A DNA stretch of 51,706 nucleotides from NCBI GenBank assembly GCA_004335835.1, contig RWJK01001497.1, positions 1 to 51,706 of the forward strand, given 5' to 3'. Positions 1 to 11,839 of this stretch are shown in pieces. Under the pieces are notes generated by a model. It was given only the letters and a program-made list of their open reading frames with translations. It ran no database searches and was not told the origin of the DNA. Position 1 is the first letter of the stretch. Each line of letters begins with the position of its first letter. Source of the DNA: Scenedesmus sp. ARA3. Lineage: Eukaryota; Chlorophyta; Chlorophyceae; Sphaeropleales; Scenedesmaceae. Position numbers and translations under genes: made by a program.

Positions 1-57
<57 letters not shown>
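1..57. repeat. (CTG)n microsatellite at the left edge
   Basis: About 19 uninterrupted CTG/GCT triplets run from base 1. In the frame of the RING-H2 exon they read as alanine codons. An unrecognised upstream acceptor could instead place them in an intron. The run touches the window edge. Confidence 0.95.
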
Positions 58-59
<2 letters not shown>

Positions 60-353
60 GGAGGGTGACGGCGCAGCTGCTGCTGGCGACGTTGACGAGT
101 GAGTGAAGTGGCTTGCTGCAATGTTTTGATGTACAGTTGAGGGAGCATGTCATGTGGCTGGTGGTAGCGCGTCAGCAGTTGGGATTGCCAAGGGATCAAA
201 TCACATGTCTTCAAGTTGCGTGGTCGCTCGGCAGTTGTGAATTGCAGCATGTGTGACGCACACGTTTAGCTGAGCTCTCCTTCACAGTCGCAGGCAGCCA
301 TCCTTGTCAGCCGCATGCCGCGCTGATGCTCCCTCCTGAACAAGTGCTGCTGT

Positions 354-386
<33 letters not shown>

Positions 387-539
387 AGTGTGATCTGCCC
401 CGTGTGCCAGTGCGAGCTGGGCGGCCTTGAGCTGGTGGTGAGCCTGCCCTGCAGCCACGACTTCCACGACAGCTGCGCCTGCCAGTGGCTGAGCAAGTAC
501 AGCAAGAAGTGCCCTGTGTGCAAGAAGGAGGTCTGCTAA
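1..539 (+). CDS. RING-H2 zinc-finger protein, 3' end (5' truncated)
   Basis: Two exons are visible, up to 98 and 389-539, joined by a GT-AG intron (99-388). The split codon GA|T restores an open frame. The last exon encodes a complete C3H2C3 RING-H2: C-x2-C-x14-C-x-H-x2-H-x2-C-x11-C-x2-C, with the conserved LPCSH and FH..C..W spacing, and ends in TAA four residues after the last cysteine. Upstream is an Ala run (GCT codons) followed by a Gly/Asp-rich linker. RING-H2 proteins are typically E3 ubiquitin ligases that bind an E2; substrate and location cannot be read from this C-terminal piece. The intron ends in (CTG)n-TAG, so the triplet run serves as the polypyrimidine tract. A TGTAA signal lies about 400 bp after the stop. 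The start of the gene is outside the window. Confidence 0.85.
357..386 (+). repeat. (CTG)n run before the RING-H2 3' splice site
   Basis: About ten CTG triplets end two bases before the TAG acceptor at 388. They replace a normal pyrimidine tract. Confidence 0.9.
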
Positions 540-942
540 GCAGTAGGGCGCACAGGATGTGATGTGCGATCAGGGGGGCATCGGCAGGTCCAACAACAAG
601 CCCACGGTGCACAAAAGGGAGGGTCTGCTGAGCAGTCGGTGGGGTGCAGCAGCAGGCGTTCCTGGTGTGTGGCTGTTACAAGGCAGCTATGTATGTGTGG
701 ACGCAGTCAGGGCAGGCAGTGGCCAGTTGAATCTAGGGGCAGTGGGGCAGTTGCAGTTCTGGGGGTGCAGGGTGTGGCTGCTGTGCGGATAGAGGGCTGC
801 CTGGCAGCGGCTGGCAGGCTGCAAAGGGGCCTGTGTTGTGGTTCAGTGTGCCTGTGGTGGCTGTGTATCCATGTACAAATACGCAGCAGGGGTGGTGCAG
901 CATTCTAGCAAGTTGCGTAAGCCGGGGGCAGCAGCAGGCAGG

Positions 943-947
943 TGTAA
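943..947 (+). terminator. Polyadenylation signal TGTAA (RING-H2 gene)
   Basis: TGTAA is the usual chlorophycean poly(A) signal. This is the first plus-strand copy after the RING-H2 stop, about 400 bp downstream. Confidence 0.5.
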
Positions 948-2472
948 TATACACGCGCGCAGGTGTGCTTCTGTTAGTGTTGGCGTCCGATTATGTTCTG
1001 ACGGCTGTGCTTTGGCGTTGCTACTCTCAGCAGCAGCTGCTGTCAATGTGCGGCACGTGTGTGTGTTTCGGGCCCTGTTTGTTGGGGCTGCGTACTCGGC
1101 AACCTAGCAAGACAGCGCACTTGGCTGCTGCAATAACGGGCTGTGGCATGTTGTGGTGTGTGCGGCGTGTTGCGGCATGTTTCCGCACAAAGTGGGCGTG
1201 CTGCAGTGCAGGCTGCAGCGTCACCGGTGTGACGTTGTCACCGTGGTCGCCAGCTTGTCTGTGTCAAGTGTGGCTGGACTGTTGCAGTTGACCACAGGCA
1301 GCTGCAGCACTTCTTGTCTGTGCAAGCTTCTGAGCACATGGCTACTAGTGCCAGGCAGCTGCATGAAGGCAGGGCTTGCAGCTGTGCAGTTGGACACTTG
1401 GTTGGCTGGCAGCGGCTGCTGCGTGGTTGGCAGCTGCTGTGTGTGCTGTGGCTGGCTGCTACATGCTGATTGCCCGGCACAAGAAGGTGCCGTGGGCAAC
1501 GGTTGCGTTGACACCTCTGCCTCCGCACATCTTGTAAGTTGAAGGACTTCAGCACTGCATCTGCTGGTGCTGGTGGTTCTGCACGGCACCGCAGCCTGAT
1601 GACATGGCTGCTGCAGCGGACCTTTGCCAGACCACGCTGCCTGCGTGCAGTGTGCAGCTCGCTATTCTATGCACGCACAGGTTCAGGTGCCGGCACGGTA
1701 CCCTTGTTCGCGCTGGCGCAGCTACGCTACAGCAGGACTGCTGTCTGTGTCACTGCATGTGTGCCAGTGTGCTCTGCATTTAGACAGGAAAGCATCCCTG
1801 CTGTGGTTGCAGGGGCTGTCGCAGGGGTTGCTGCAGGGGTTGCTGCAGGAGTTCTGACATTGATTCTTGTTTTATTAGGCTTGCACTTGCCAAACTGATG
1901 TGTGCTGCTGACGTGACGCTTGGTGGCCCTTGATGCTCTCGGGTTGACGCAACCCCCACCTGACTCGCTGCGCGACATTGTACTATTGACATGGATCGAA
2001 CGCTGCGCTGTGGCCTTGAGCTGCAGCATATGTGTTACAACACGCAATGTATTCGGCGTGCTAGCATGACTGGTGTTGGTCTTGTGTCTCATCTCTGTTA
2101 TCTGTTTCTTCTTATAGTACCTATTACTCGTCTGCGTCACGTGTGATACATGGGGCTCTGTACGCTGTATGGCAACTTGACTGGCGGCTGTTGTGCCGCC
2201 ACCTGCACTGTCCATGCCAAGGCTACACTGCAGTAGCTGATGCACCATTCAGCCGCACATGATGCTGATTACGCCATGCGTAGCATGCAGCAGGAATAGT
2301 GTAGCACCTGGGGTACCTGGAGTTTCGCCCTCTGTCTGCAGCTGTTTGTGGTTGAGGTTGCGCTTAGGATCTGATCTGAACTTGAAGTTGCGTGCTGGCC
2401 AGCCGGGGTAGGAGCTCTGCTGTTGTGCTCTGGGAGCCATTGTTGACAGGGCAAGAGCAGGCTGCTGGCTGG

Positions 2473-2474
2473 CA

Positions 2475-2518
<44 letters not shown>

Positions 2519-2519
2519 A
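2473..2519. repeat. (GGCT)n tetranucleotide repeat
   Basis: About eleven tandem GGCT units. On the minus strand they read as a Ser-Gln-Pro-Ala type repeat in an otherwise unconvincing frame. It lies outside any gene model. Confidence 0.95.
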
Positions 2520-5000
2520 TCTTGCGCAAAATAGCCAGCAGGCTGGCACCATTTTGAATCTCTAGAGGCGTCTGGCTGTTTTCAGCGGGGATGAATGATG
2601 GCGGTTCACCCCAAGTACCTGCTACTGCATTGTTATTGGGCTGGCTGCGTGCCATGCAGTAGCTTGTGCATGTTGCTCCGCACCTTTAAAGCGTCAGAGG
2701 CACTGCATGGTCACATGCAGGGTTGCATCCCGGATTGTGGCAGGCACTGCCTGGCTGCATTGTTGACAGTGACTTAGTTATTTGTGTGTCAGCAGCTGCA
2801 GCTGCCAGCTGGCTTTTAGACTGACTTGTAACCTACTACCTGTAGTGATCAGGAGCTGTTTGGTGCCAACAAATGACTGCAAAAGGGAACATCTAGCATG
2901 GGCCACAGGCATTTCAACAATGGTTGCAGCAGAGTCAGCCCTGCGTATCAATGCCTGTTACAGGACGCCGCCCATCCTAGCGCGGCAATAGCTAGCTGCC
3001 TGCCGCTGTGGGGACGATTGCATGCGCAAAAAACTCCACTCTGGCACACAACTGTGCAAATGCCAAACCCCACGCCATGATAGTGAACCAGGCGCCACGG
3101 GGTGTAGCATCCAGTAGTACACTTAGACTCAAGGCTACCTTAAAATCCGTGCATATATCCAGGTACTGCAGCGGCTGCACTCATGGGTCCCACAGCCCTT
3201 TACGCATGATGCACACAGCACGTTAGCCAGGTTATGCATTGTTTCCAAGCTCCCTTCATAGTGATGCGATGCGACCCGGTCATGGCATGCAGCACTCAAT
3301 CAAGCCGCCATGACCTCACGCACTTTCGCATGCCTGATGCAGCGCTGTGCAGACACAGCAGACACACCAGCCCCACAATTCTTGGGTGCGGCCGTCAGTA
3401 ACAAATTGCTCAGCCGCCTGATCTCGGCCTGCATGCCGTGCCATGCTTAACTAGCTGCTCAGCCGCTCCATGCTTTTGCGAATTAACACTGCACCAACAC
3501 AGGCGATACAAGCACATTAAAGGCATACTAGCTGTTCTTGTCCCCATCTGCGCCTGTGGATGAGGCAGCTGCCTCTGCTGTAGCTGATGATCTATGTGCA
3601 ATAACATTAACAACAGCCATGCATCACTGCGCCTGCATTTGTTGGCCTCACATTCACCCTGATCACAGTGCTTGCATGCAGAACACACGATGCATCCATC
3701 AGCCTGGCCGCCAGGCTGTTGTAGCCAGTGGCTACTAGTAATAGTTCAAGATGTGCCAGTACACTCAGACGGCCTGCCCATGCTGCAGCGCCCCATGCAA
3801 TACACTATCTGTGCAAAGCCCAAGGCCGAGCAGCCCCATCACTGCTCTGCAATCCAGCTTGCTGCTCAATCTGGGTAACGGGCGTCAGTGCCATCCCAGC
3901 AAGCAGCATGTATAACTAGAATCACGCCAACTGGCAGCACTTGCTTGCCACGTAACAAGCAGCCTCTGCCTAAACAGCTGTCTGCTGGTGACTGTTATGC
4001 ATACAGCCGGCACCGTCCAGCACTGCACAACCACAAACAGAATGCAACACCTAGAAATACAAAAGCCACCTGCCAGGGGTGGATGCACGTCCTGACAGGA
4101 GACACACAATGGCCTAAAGCACTTGACACAAACAAAACTGATAGCTACAATTAGCATTGTGTTGTCTCTAGGACGTGCTGATATCAGCAAACACACAGCC
4201 AGATGTCAGCATACAAAAGGCCTGGCGTCAGAACGCATGGCAGCAGTCTGCACTGATTGACCTGGGTGTGCACAAATCATTGAGTTTGCACACAGCTCAT
4301 CCTGGAGTATAAACACAATACAGAAGCACACAAGCTCATAATGGTCCTGCCGACTGGCGTCATGGATATGTCGGTGGTTTGTCAGCGCCACATCAGTCAA
4401 TGCACACAAAAAAGGCGCTCTGCATGCAGAGTAAGCACACGTTGATTGCCATGTCAGATTGAATTGCCAGATGTGCGCCTACTCTAGAGCTAAAACTACA
4501 CACTGCAGAGCTGAACACCATTGCGGTTTCAGGTGAGCATAACTGCCAACCATCATCTGCCAGTGCAGAGCGCAACACTGCAAGCCAACAGGCGAACACG
4601 AAACAACAGCAGGCCAAGCAATGGACAAACAACTGACAAACTACACCACCGTCATGCTGATATCAGGCGGGTTTCGGAGATCATTTGAATTTGACCAGCC
4701 AAATGTAAGCCAGCCTGAGGCACATGCAGCAGAGACGGTGGCACAACCAAGTGGTGCAAGACACAAGAGAGGCAGAACAGACACCAGTGCTTGGACTTCT
4801 CCCACCTGCTGCTATGCAAATCACCAGGCAGCAGGCAACTAATACTGAACGTCTGAGCTGCTGAATACAGGCACACACAGTTGTCCAATACCACGTGAAA
4901 TGGGCAGATCACAGAGCAAGCCAGGCCGCTGCTGCTGGCTGTGCTGCAGCCAGAATGCACAGCCTGCTACTGCTGCTGCTGCTGCCAGTTCCAGCTGCGT

Positions 5001-5220
5001 GAAGTTCACAGCAGCATCCGACGCAGGCCAAACAGCTCCTCATACAGCGCGTTCACGCCGTCACATATGATCGGGTACAGCTGGCCAACGCCACCGGCCA
5101 CCTTGCCGTGAACTTCGCACACAGCCTGAGCAAGCGCCCGTGAAGTTCACAGCAGCATCCGCCGAGGGCCAAACAGCTCCTCATACAGCGCGTTCACGCC
5201 GTCACATATGATCGGGTACT
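5001..5220 (-). repeat. 141-bp duplication spanning a stop codon and 3' flank
   Basis: The last roughly 75 coding bases, the stop and the first flanking bases of the unknown gene (5142 upward) are repeated 141 bp downstream from 5001. The copy lies outside the reading frame in the 3' flank and has several base changes, for example CCGACGC against CCGCCGAGG. Confidence 0.85.
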
Positions 5221-6481
5221 CCACCACAGGCCAGCCATTGGGCAGCTCGATGGGCCTGCAGCCGCCATTGTCCTTGTCATTTAGCGGGAAGTCGAAGCGC
5301 GCCAGCTTGGCCCGCAGGTCCTCCGCCAGGGAGCCGCAGCGCGCCTTGGCAGGCCGGAACCTGCAATGCAGCAGTAGCAGCAGCAGCAGCAGCAGCAGGC
5401 AGAGAAGAGGTCAGAGCTGTGCAGCAGAAGTCAAAGCGTGCCAGCTTGGCCCGCAGGTCCTCCGCCAGGGAGCCGCAGCGCGCCTTGGCAGGCCGCAACC
5501 TGCAATGCAGCAGTAGCAGCAGCAGCAGCAGCAGCAGGCAGAGAAGAGGTCAGAGCTGTGCAGCAGAAGTCAAAGCGTGCCAGCTTGGCCCGCAGGTCCT
5601 CCGCCAGCGACCCGCAGCGCGCCTTGGCAGGCCGGAACCTGCAATGCAGCAGCAGCAGTAGCAGCAGCAGCAGGCAGAGAAGAGGTCAAAGCCGTGCAGC
5701 AGAAGTCAAAGCGCGCCAGCTTGGCCCGCAGGTCCTCCGCCAGAGAGCCGCAGCGCGCCTTAGCGGGACGAAACCTGCAATGCAGCAGCAGCAGCAGAAG
5801 CAACAGCAGGCACAGAAGAAGTCAGAGCCATGCAGTGGAGGTCGAAGCGTGCCAGCGTGGCCCGCAGGTCCTCCGCCACAGAGCCGCAGCGCGCCTTGGC
5901 AGGCCGAAACCTGCAGCAGCAGTGATGCGGCAGGCACAACAGAGGTCAGAGCCGTGCCACGCTGGACTACGCAAGGGCAGCAGCCAACTAGCGCAGCATG
6001 CAGTGTAGACCAGACCGTACATAACAGCACCATGACAGCACAACTGGAGGTGGCTCATGTATATAGGCCGTTCGTGTTGCTGGCCAGCCACGCACAAGCA
6101 GGCCAGCCACGCACATGCAGCTAATGATTTGCACCCCCGCGCACACATACCTAACTTGCACCGCGAAGCCCCTGCACATGAGGTCCAGCAGCACGCGGCG
6201 CTTCCAAACCTCCCCGCTAGGGCCCACGCTGCCGTCAACATGTGTATGTTAGTGGCAACATACGCGTTATACACCAGAAGATGTTCACGCAACACCCCTG
6301 CGCACCTGATTTGCACTGCGAAGCCCCTGCACATCAGGTCCAGCAGCACGCGGCACTTCCACACCTCCCCGCTAGGGCCCACGCTGCCGTCATCATGCAG
6401 GTAGCAGCCCGCGCCCTGCCGCAGCCGCTCAGCGGCTCCCAGATGCACCGGCACCCAGTGCCTGCGGCGGCAGCAGCAGCC

Positions 6482-6526
<45 letters not shown>

Positions 6527-9074
6527 CGGTCAGCATGTGCGCGGATAACGTAGTATGCTTGAGCACGGCGGTCAGGGCAGCAGCCAGCCCGTACAGTTGT
6601 GCGGCAGGGTTGGTTGCGCCCGCAAGCAAACTCTGTGCATTGCTGCTACCTTACTGTGCTTCGCTGAGATTTAGCAGCCACAGGGCAGCTCTCTGCAGCA
6701 AGCTCCTTGGCTTGCAGTGCTGCGGCGGCTGCATGTCACATGCGTGAAGCCGCACATGTAACAATAATATAATCCCCTCACCTGCTGCGTGGCGGCTTTG
6801 GCCAGCCACAGGTGCAGCCCAGGGCAGCCTGGCTGGCTGTATAGTTGTGCAGCAGGGTCGTTGCAGGAGTTGCACAAGCAACAAATGAAACAACCATGCA
6901 GCCTCACCTGCTGCGTGGCAGCTTGACCAGCCGCAGGTGCAGCCCAGGCCAGTCTGGCTGCCTGTATGGCAGCTTTAGTACAGCAGTTGCATGTAACAGT
7001 ACATCGAACACCCATCAAGCCTCACCTGCTGCGTGGCGGCTTGACCAGCCACAGGTGCAGCCCAGGGCAGTCTGGCTGCCCGTATAACTGTACAGCAGCT
7101 TTAGTGCAGCAGTCGCATGAAACAGTACATCAAACACCCATGCAGCCTCACCTGCTGCGTGGCGGCTTAACCAGCCACAGGTGCAGCCCAGGGCAGTCCG
7201 GCAGCAGCTTGCGCAGCACCTCAGTTTGCGCCACAGCCCGCGCGCCAGTGAACACGTCCAGGCAGCGGCGACTCAGCCAGTTGCCTGCAAGCCAAAGCAT
7301 ATGCAGGTGGGTCAGCAGGCTGCCGCAACATAGCCATTTGCACTGGCGTGACTCACTGTGAGAGGGCAGCAGCCGCAGGACATCTTGTGCTGGCCCAGTC
7401 ATAAACATAGTGGGCTGCTACACCCGCACAGACGACTTGCTGCAGGAAGCACCAGCATGAGAGCACAGGCCACAAAACTACTCTCTCCTGAAAAGCCCTT
7501 GGCGATTGCTTCAGGCTTCACGCTCTTCAACATCACGGGCTGCACCTTGGGCACCCCAGCCCCCCCAGCAGGCCTAGAGAAAGGGAATACCTTCATTCTT
7601 CAACAGCGCGCAGCAGCTGCTGCAGCACCGTGACAATACAAGCTGTGCTTCTGCTCACCTGCAAACCCCTTAGCAATCGCCTCAGGCTTCACACTCTCAG
7701 ACATCACGCGCTGCACCTTGGGCACCCCCAGCAGCCCCAGCGCCCCTCCACTGCCAGTGAAGCTGCCTGCGCTGCCCGCAACTCCTGCTGCTGCTGCGCC
7801 ACCCATCGCTGCAACCCCACCACCAGCACTGCCGACACTGCCGATGTAACCCCCTCCGCTGGCTGCAAATGCGGCGTGGTGCTTGCTGTGCAGCGCATGC
7901 TGCAGCGGCGACCGGCGCCCAGCGCCTGCTGCAGCACTGCTGAGCAGCTGCGGCTGCTGCTGGGGTTTGAGGCCGCTGCTGTGGTGCTTGCTGGCGCCAG
8001 CACGGGAGCCTGCTGCGTGTGTGAAGGCGCTGTGGCTGCAGCTGTTGCTGCTGCCGTGGCTGTGGTGCAGGGTTGGGGCTGCGGCGCTGCTGCTGAGGTG
8101 GTGAGGGCGCTGGTGGAGAGTGCCCACAGTGAACGACCTGCAGGCGGAGTGCAACAACAAACACCATTGGAGGGATCACCGCGCGTGCAATGCCAAATGC
8201 TTGCAGGAATCCTTGCTGTCTGCTGCTGCCGTGTGGCAGGCACCAGGGCATCTCACATGCTGTGCAGGCCATGCTATGCTGCATAGGTGAAGACGGCCAC
8301 GTCGCTCTGCTTGCAGGCACCCTGATGTGCTGGCGCTGCTGCAGGATGCTCATTCACTGCAGCTGCCGCACTCATATGCATTGGAACAGCAGCTAGCGGC
8401 AATCAAGTGCTGCTCTGCTTGCAGGTACTCTGCTGGGCTGCAGCTGCTGCAGGATGCTGGACAACTGCAGCTACTAACTGCACGTAGTACATTCACACAA
8501 AATTGTTTCAAATATGTGAGGCTTACTTTGGCCGCCGCTCCTCCACCACAGCAATGAGGCCTACAACACTGCTATGGTGGCTGGCACCACTGCTGGCATG
8601 GCTGCAGTCAACTGATGCACTGCGAACCATGTGTTCTGCAGGACGCAGCGGCAGCACCTCATGCTGCTGCTGTTGCTGCTGGCTGTGGCGGTGGTGGTGA
8701 TGCCTGTGCTTGTGCTTGTGGCGTTGCTTCTCCTGTCCTTCTGCTGCTGCGAGCGCGTCAACTGTGGGCGTGCTAGCTGCTGAAACCAAGCTTGCATGTG
8801 AGCCTGACAGTGAGGTGTCCTGCAACTGTAGGCAGGCAGGGTCTGGCTCCATGATAGCTGAGCAGCTGGCAGAGCGCCTGTGGATGCGCTCAGTCGCCAT
8901 AGCAGGCTCTGATGCAGTCGAGCCGTCCTCCGAACAGGCAGCACCTTCCAAATATGAAGGCAGCAGGTCCTGCTGTGGCTCGCAGCTGCTGTCTGCAGCT
9001 GAGCAGAAAGGAGCTCCCCCCAGGGCCTCCATCACGCGGGAACAGCTGACGGTAACCTCCGCGGTCATCATCAC
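5147..9074 (-). CDS. Protein of unknown function, 509 aa, 5 exons
   Basis: Exons, minus strand: 9074-8527, 8137-7659, 7284-7152, 6461-6306 and 5360-5147. Every junction is GT-AG and keeps phase; they total 510 codons. Residues 1 to about 310 are low-complexity, with a His/Lys/Arg-rich patch, Gln, Ser and Ala-Gly runs, and are probably disordered. The C-terminal 200 residues look globular, with blocks such as RRCLDVFTGARAVAQTEVL, GLHLWLVKPPRS, EVWKCRVLLDLMCRGFAVQI and NGWPVVEYPIICDGVNALYE. I do not recognise the family. The VVEYP segment after an LR-x-KL helix is only faintly like the C-terminus of box C/D snoRNP protein BCD1, and no HIT zinc finger is present. The ATG at 9074 is the first in frame and follows ATG-ATG-ATG; an upstream start is possible. 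Introns hold duplicated exon edges. Confidence 0.7.
5283..5930 (-). repeat. Five-copy array of intron end plus exon 5 start
   Basis: Five tandem copies carry a sense-strand CTG run, a CAG acceptor and the first roughly 70 bases of the last exon of the unknown gene. The exon boundaries fall at 5360, 5499, 5638, 5774 and 5910, giving periods of 139, 139, 136 and 136. Only the copy at 5360 runs on to the stop codon. The other four sit in the preceding intron. Confidence 0.92.
6146..6400 (-). repeat. Two-copy duplication of exon 4 end plus donor
   Basis: The 3' end of exon 4 of the unknown gene, with its donor at 6306, recurs in the following intron with the boundary at 6151, a 155-bp offset. 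The copy keeps a GT donor but has several coding changes. Confidence 0.85.
6470..6530 (-). repeat. Sense (CTG)n run before the exon 4 acceptor
   Basis: Plus-strand CAG triplets (CTG on the coding strand) end next to the acceptor at 6462 of the unknown gene. Confidence 0.9.
6779..7200 (-). repeat. Four-copy array of exon 3 end plus donor
   Basis: Boundaries fall at 7152 (live exon), 7026, 6908 and 6782, giving periods of 126, 118 and 126. All four keep a GTGAGG donor. The three spare copies lie downstream in the intron and carry only the last roughly 45 exon bases. Confidence 0.9.
7488..7760 (-). repeat. Two-copy duplication of exon 2 end
   Basis: The last roughly 85 bases of exon 2 (boundary 7659) recur with the boundary at 7488, 171 bp downstream in the intron. 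In the copy the donor reads GA instead of GT, so this spare end cannot splice by the usual rule. Confidence 0.85.
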
Positions 9075-9667
9075 GTCGCTGCTCCAGCTCTGCTGCTTTG
9101 GCTAGGAGGCTGAGGGCTGCCCGCGTCGTGTCGTGACTTTGTTCAAGGGAGCTGTCCAGAATGCACAACGTCTCCACTGAAATAATTGCTAAATTTAAAG
9201 CTACGTTTTCGTGAGCAGAGGTACTGGGAAGGACTGGCAGAGTCTGCCAGTCAGGACTGCATATATGTCGCCGCGCTACATTTGCGTTGAGACCAGTGAC
9301 GATAATGAGTGAAGGGCGAAAGCTTCTCGGCATGGGAACTGGGAAGCCGTCAAGAACTGGTCGTGAACGTGTCTTGAAAGATGCTGTCACTTTGGCCCTT
9401 AGTCACTGTCACCAACGTGTCCCCAGAGACTAGGTCTTCCGAATTCCTCCGAAGACCCGGGGGGCATCCCCTTTGCTGCATCATGTCAAAAACAACCATC
9501 GACTGTCATCTTGGCTGGGTGCTGGCTTCAGACTGCTAGATCTTGGTCGGCCAATCATGAACAGCCTGCATTGCTCTTGCAGGACAGCCAGGACCGTAAT
9601 CCTCCACAAGTGATAAAGGAATGTGTTCTTTCAGAGGAAGTGTTACAATTTCTACATACAGGGCTCT
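9075..9667. other. Intergenic, 593 bp, between two minus-strand genes
   Basis: It carries the short 3' UTR of the TTL-family gene and the presumed promoter of the unknown gene. A minus-strand frame runs through 8890-9390 but overlaps the unknown gene's first exon in another frame and has no supporting splice structure. Nothing else was seen. Confidence 0.55.
9643..9647 (-). terminator. Polyadenylation signal TTACA (TGTAA on minus)
   Basis: It lies 21 bp after the TTL-family stop codon. The 3' UTR would be unusually short, so a later signal may be used instead. Confidence 0.4.
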
Positions 9668-11786
9668 TCACTGTATGTAGCAATGGCTCACTAGCTGCTG
9701 CAGCATCTTGGCGACGCAGCTAGCACTCAGCACCTGCTGCTTGCCTGCGGACCCACCGCTGCCAGCAGCACCAGGCCCTGGCTTGCACTCTGCTGCCTCC
9801 TGCAGCAGCTGCTGCCGCACCTTCAACCATGCAGACATAACATAATCCTGCCTGCCCAACTTCAGCTGCCGCCCTGCTTCTATCTTCGACGCCGTGGTGT
9901 AGTACTTCATAAGCCCTAGGTCCCGCAGCCCCACACCAGAAGTTGACAATGCCAGCCATGTATGGTAGAGTTTCTGCCACACACTGCGCTCCTGCCTGAG
10001 ATACTCGGTCCCTGATACTGCTGCTGCAGCTGCTGCAGAGGATCCTGCAGTTGTGTCAGCAGCCCCGCTGCTGCTGCCACCAGTAGCAGCATCAGCAGCA
10101 TCAGCAGGGTCTGGCGGCAGGGGCCCTGCCGACCTGCTGCTTAAGCTGTAGGCTGCTGTCACATCATAAACAGGCGCAAAGCGCCCAGCACGCTGCAGCT
10201 CTGCCTCTGCTGCTGCCAAAGCCGCAAGGTCATCAGCCGTCAGGCAGCTGATGCAAGCAAACGCCTGCTCAGCTTCACTGCTGCTGCTGCTGCCGATTGG
10301 GCAGAGAACTGCTCTCACTGGAGCAGGTAGCTCTAAAAGTTGCGGCACAGGACCTGACCAATCCTGCAAGCCCAGTACCCCAGACACCTGCTGCTGCTGC
10401 AGCTGCTGCACGCCCTGGCCTTGCTGCTCCTTGCCTGGTGCCGGCTGCTGCTGGCTCGCCCCACCACTGCCTGCTGCTGCTGCTGCTGCTGGTGTTGGTT
10501 TGCCAGGCTTCCGCAGTGATGCTGTCTTATCATTGCCAGCAGCATCTCTACGGTGGTGCCGGTGCCGCCTGATTGACCTGTCAGGCTCAACAACCTGCAG
10601 CAGACTGCGCTGCACATGGCTACCTGCATGCCTGCTGTCAAGCCATTGCTGCAGCAGCTTCCTGGCACCACTGCTGCTGCTGCCACGGCTACTGCCTGTC
10701 CTGTTGGCAGCTGCAGCAGCCGCTGCAGCTGACATGCGTAGCAGAGCCAGGCCGTCAACTGCAGCAGCCTTCCTGCCTGCCTGCCGCCCTGCTGCTGCTG
10801 CTGCTGCTGCTGTTACTGGAGCGTCAACTGGAAGCCCTAGCAGTACTAGCATGTCATGCACAAAGTGCTCCTTCTGCTCATCAAAGTCGTCTGCTGCAGC
10901 AGCAGCAGCAGCAGCCTTACCGCTGCTGCTACTGCTGCTACCGCTGCTGTTGCCTGCAGCCTGAGCTGAGTTGAGTTGGCAGTCTGCTGTGGCCTTGTCA
11001 CCCACACATGATCCTTTCTTCCTCCTCGACATGGATGGGATTGCATTCACCTCCAAAAGCCAAGGCCGAAGGTGTGCATCCAGCACAAAATCAAGCCCAA
11101 AATACTCAAAAGTGCCTTGCCTCGGGGCTGACACGTTTGCTGCTGCTGCCCGCATCGCCGGAAGTGCTGCAGCAAGAACTAGGCTTGCAGAGTGCTGCAT
11201 GTCTGACCAAGCGTCAGCAAAGGTGCGACGCTGTTGCTGCTGCTGCTGCTGCTGCTCTGCTGGCAGCGGCAGCACCAGCTCAGGGTGCTTTTCTAGGTAC
11301 TGCTCTAGCTGCTGCAAGCTCCAGATGGGTGACTTCTCCCTATCCTGAATCCACAAGTTGACAATCAAGTCATCTGTGGTGCTGCCGCTGCTGCTGCTGC
11401 TGCTGCTGCTGTTTGCTGACGAGGTGCTTGCTGCAGCACCTGCTGCTGTCACTTTGCTGCTGCCTTTCTGCTTGCCAAAGATGGCAAACCCGCCTCTGAA
11501 GAGGTACGCTCGTAACGGCGTAACAGTTGTTACTAACAGCCACAGCCTCAGGTAGCTGCTGCGGCCAGCAATTACCATTTGCGGCTCCAGATACTGCTGC
11601 ACTAGAATGTTAAGGTATGATATGCCGTCTTCTGCGCTGTCGCCGCCGCTGCTGATGCTGCTGCTGCTGTCAGGCTCGCGCGTATGCATCAGTGCTTGTG
11701 ACAGCGCCTGATGCTGCGGCACTACTGACACACCCTTGCCCCTGCATGTGGCGAGATACAGCAGCGGCAGCAGCAGCGGCAGCAGC

Positions 11787-11839
<53 letters not shown>

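Larger units (their letters stand above)
540..5146. other. Gene-poor stretch, 4.6 kb
   Basis: Bases 540 to about 960 are the likely 3' UTR of the RING-H2 gene. Beyond that I find no exon chain with plausible splice sites or a recognisable domain on either strand; open frames are short and compositionally random. It holds a GGCT tetranucleotide run near 2480, a short protein-like minus-strand block at 2249-2440, and, from 5001, a duplicate of the end of the next gene. It could contain non-coding RNA or promoter DNA that I cannot see. Confidence 0.6.

Noticed and set aside
7345..7413. Possible 69-nt exon (PTMFMTGPAQDVLRLLPS) in the unknown gene
   Set aside because: An in-frame stop forces a phase-0 acceptor, but the upstream exon ends in phase 1. 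Joining 7659 directly to 7284 keeps phase, so this piece is treated as intron.
7600..8353. Long overlapping frames on both strands of the disordered exon
   Set aside because: Triplet-rich DNA keeps several frames open. Only the frame that joins both neighbouring exons in phase was kept.
8890..9390. 166-codon minus-strand frame upstream of the unknown gene
   Set aside because: It overlaps the first exon in another frame, ends in low-complexity sequence and has no splice or domain support. It is more likely 5' flank.
10250..11420. Plus-strand frames rich in Leu, Cys and Ala across the TTL last exon
   Set aside because: They are antisense readings of Gln/Ser/Ala triplet runs in a confident minus-strand exon.
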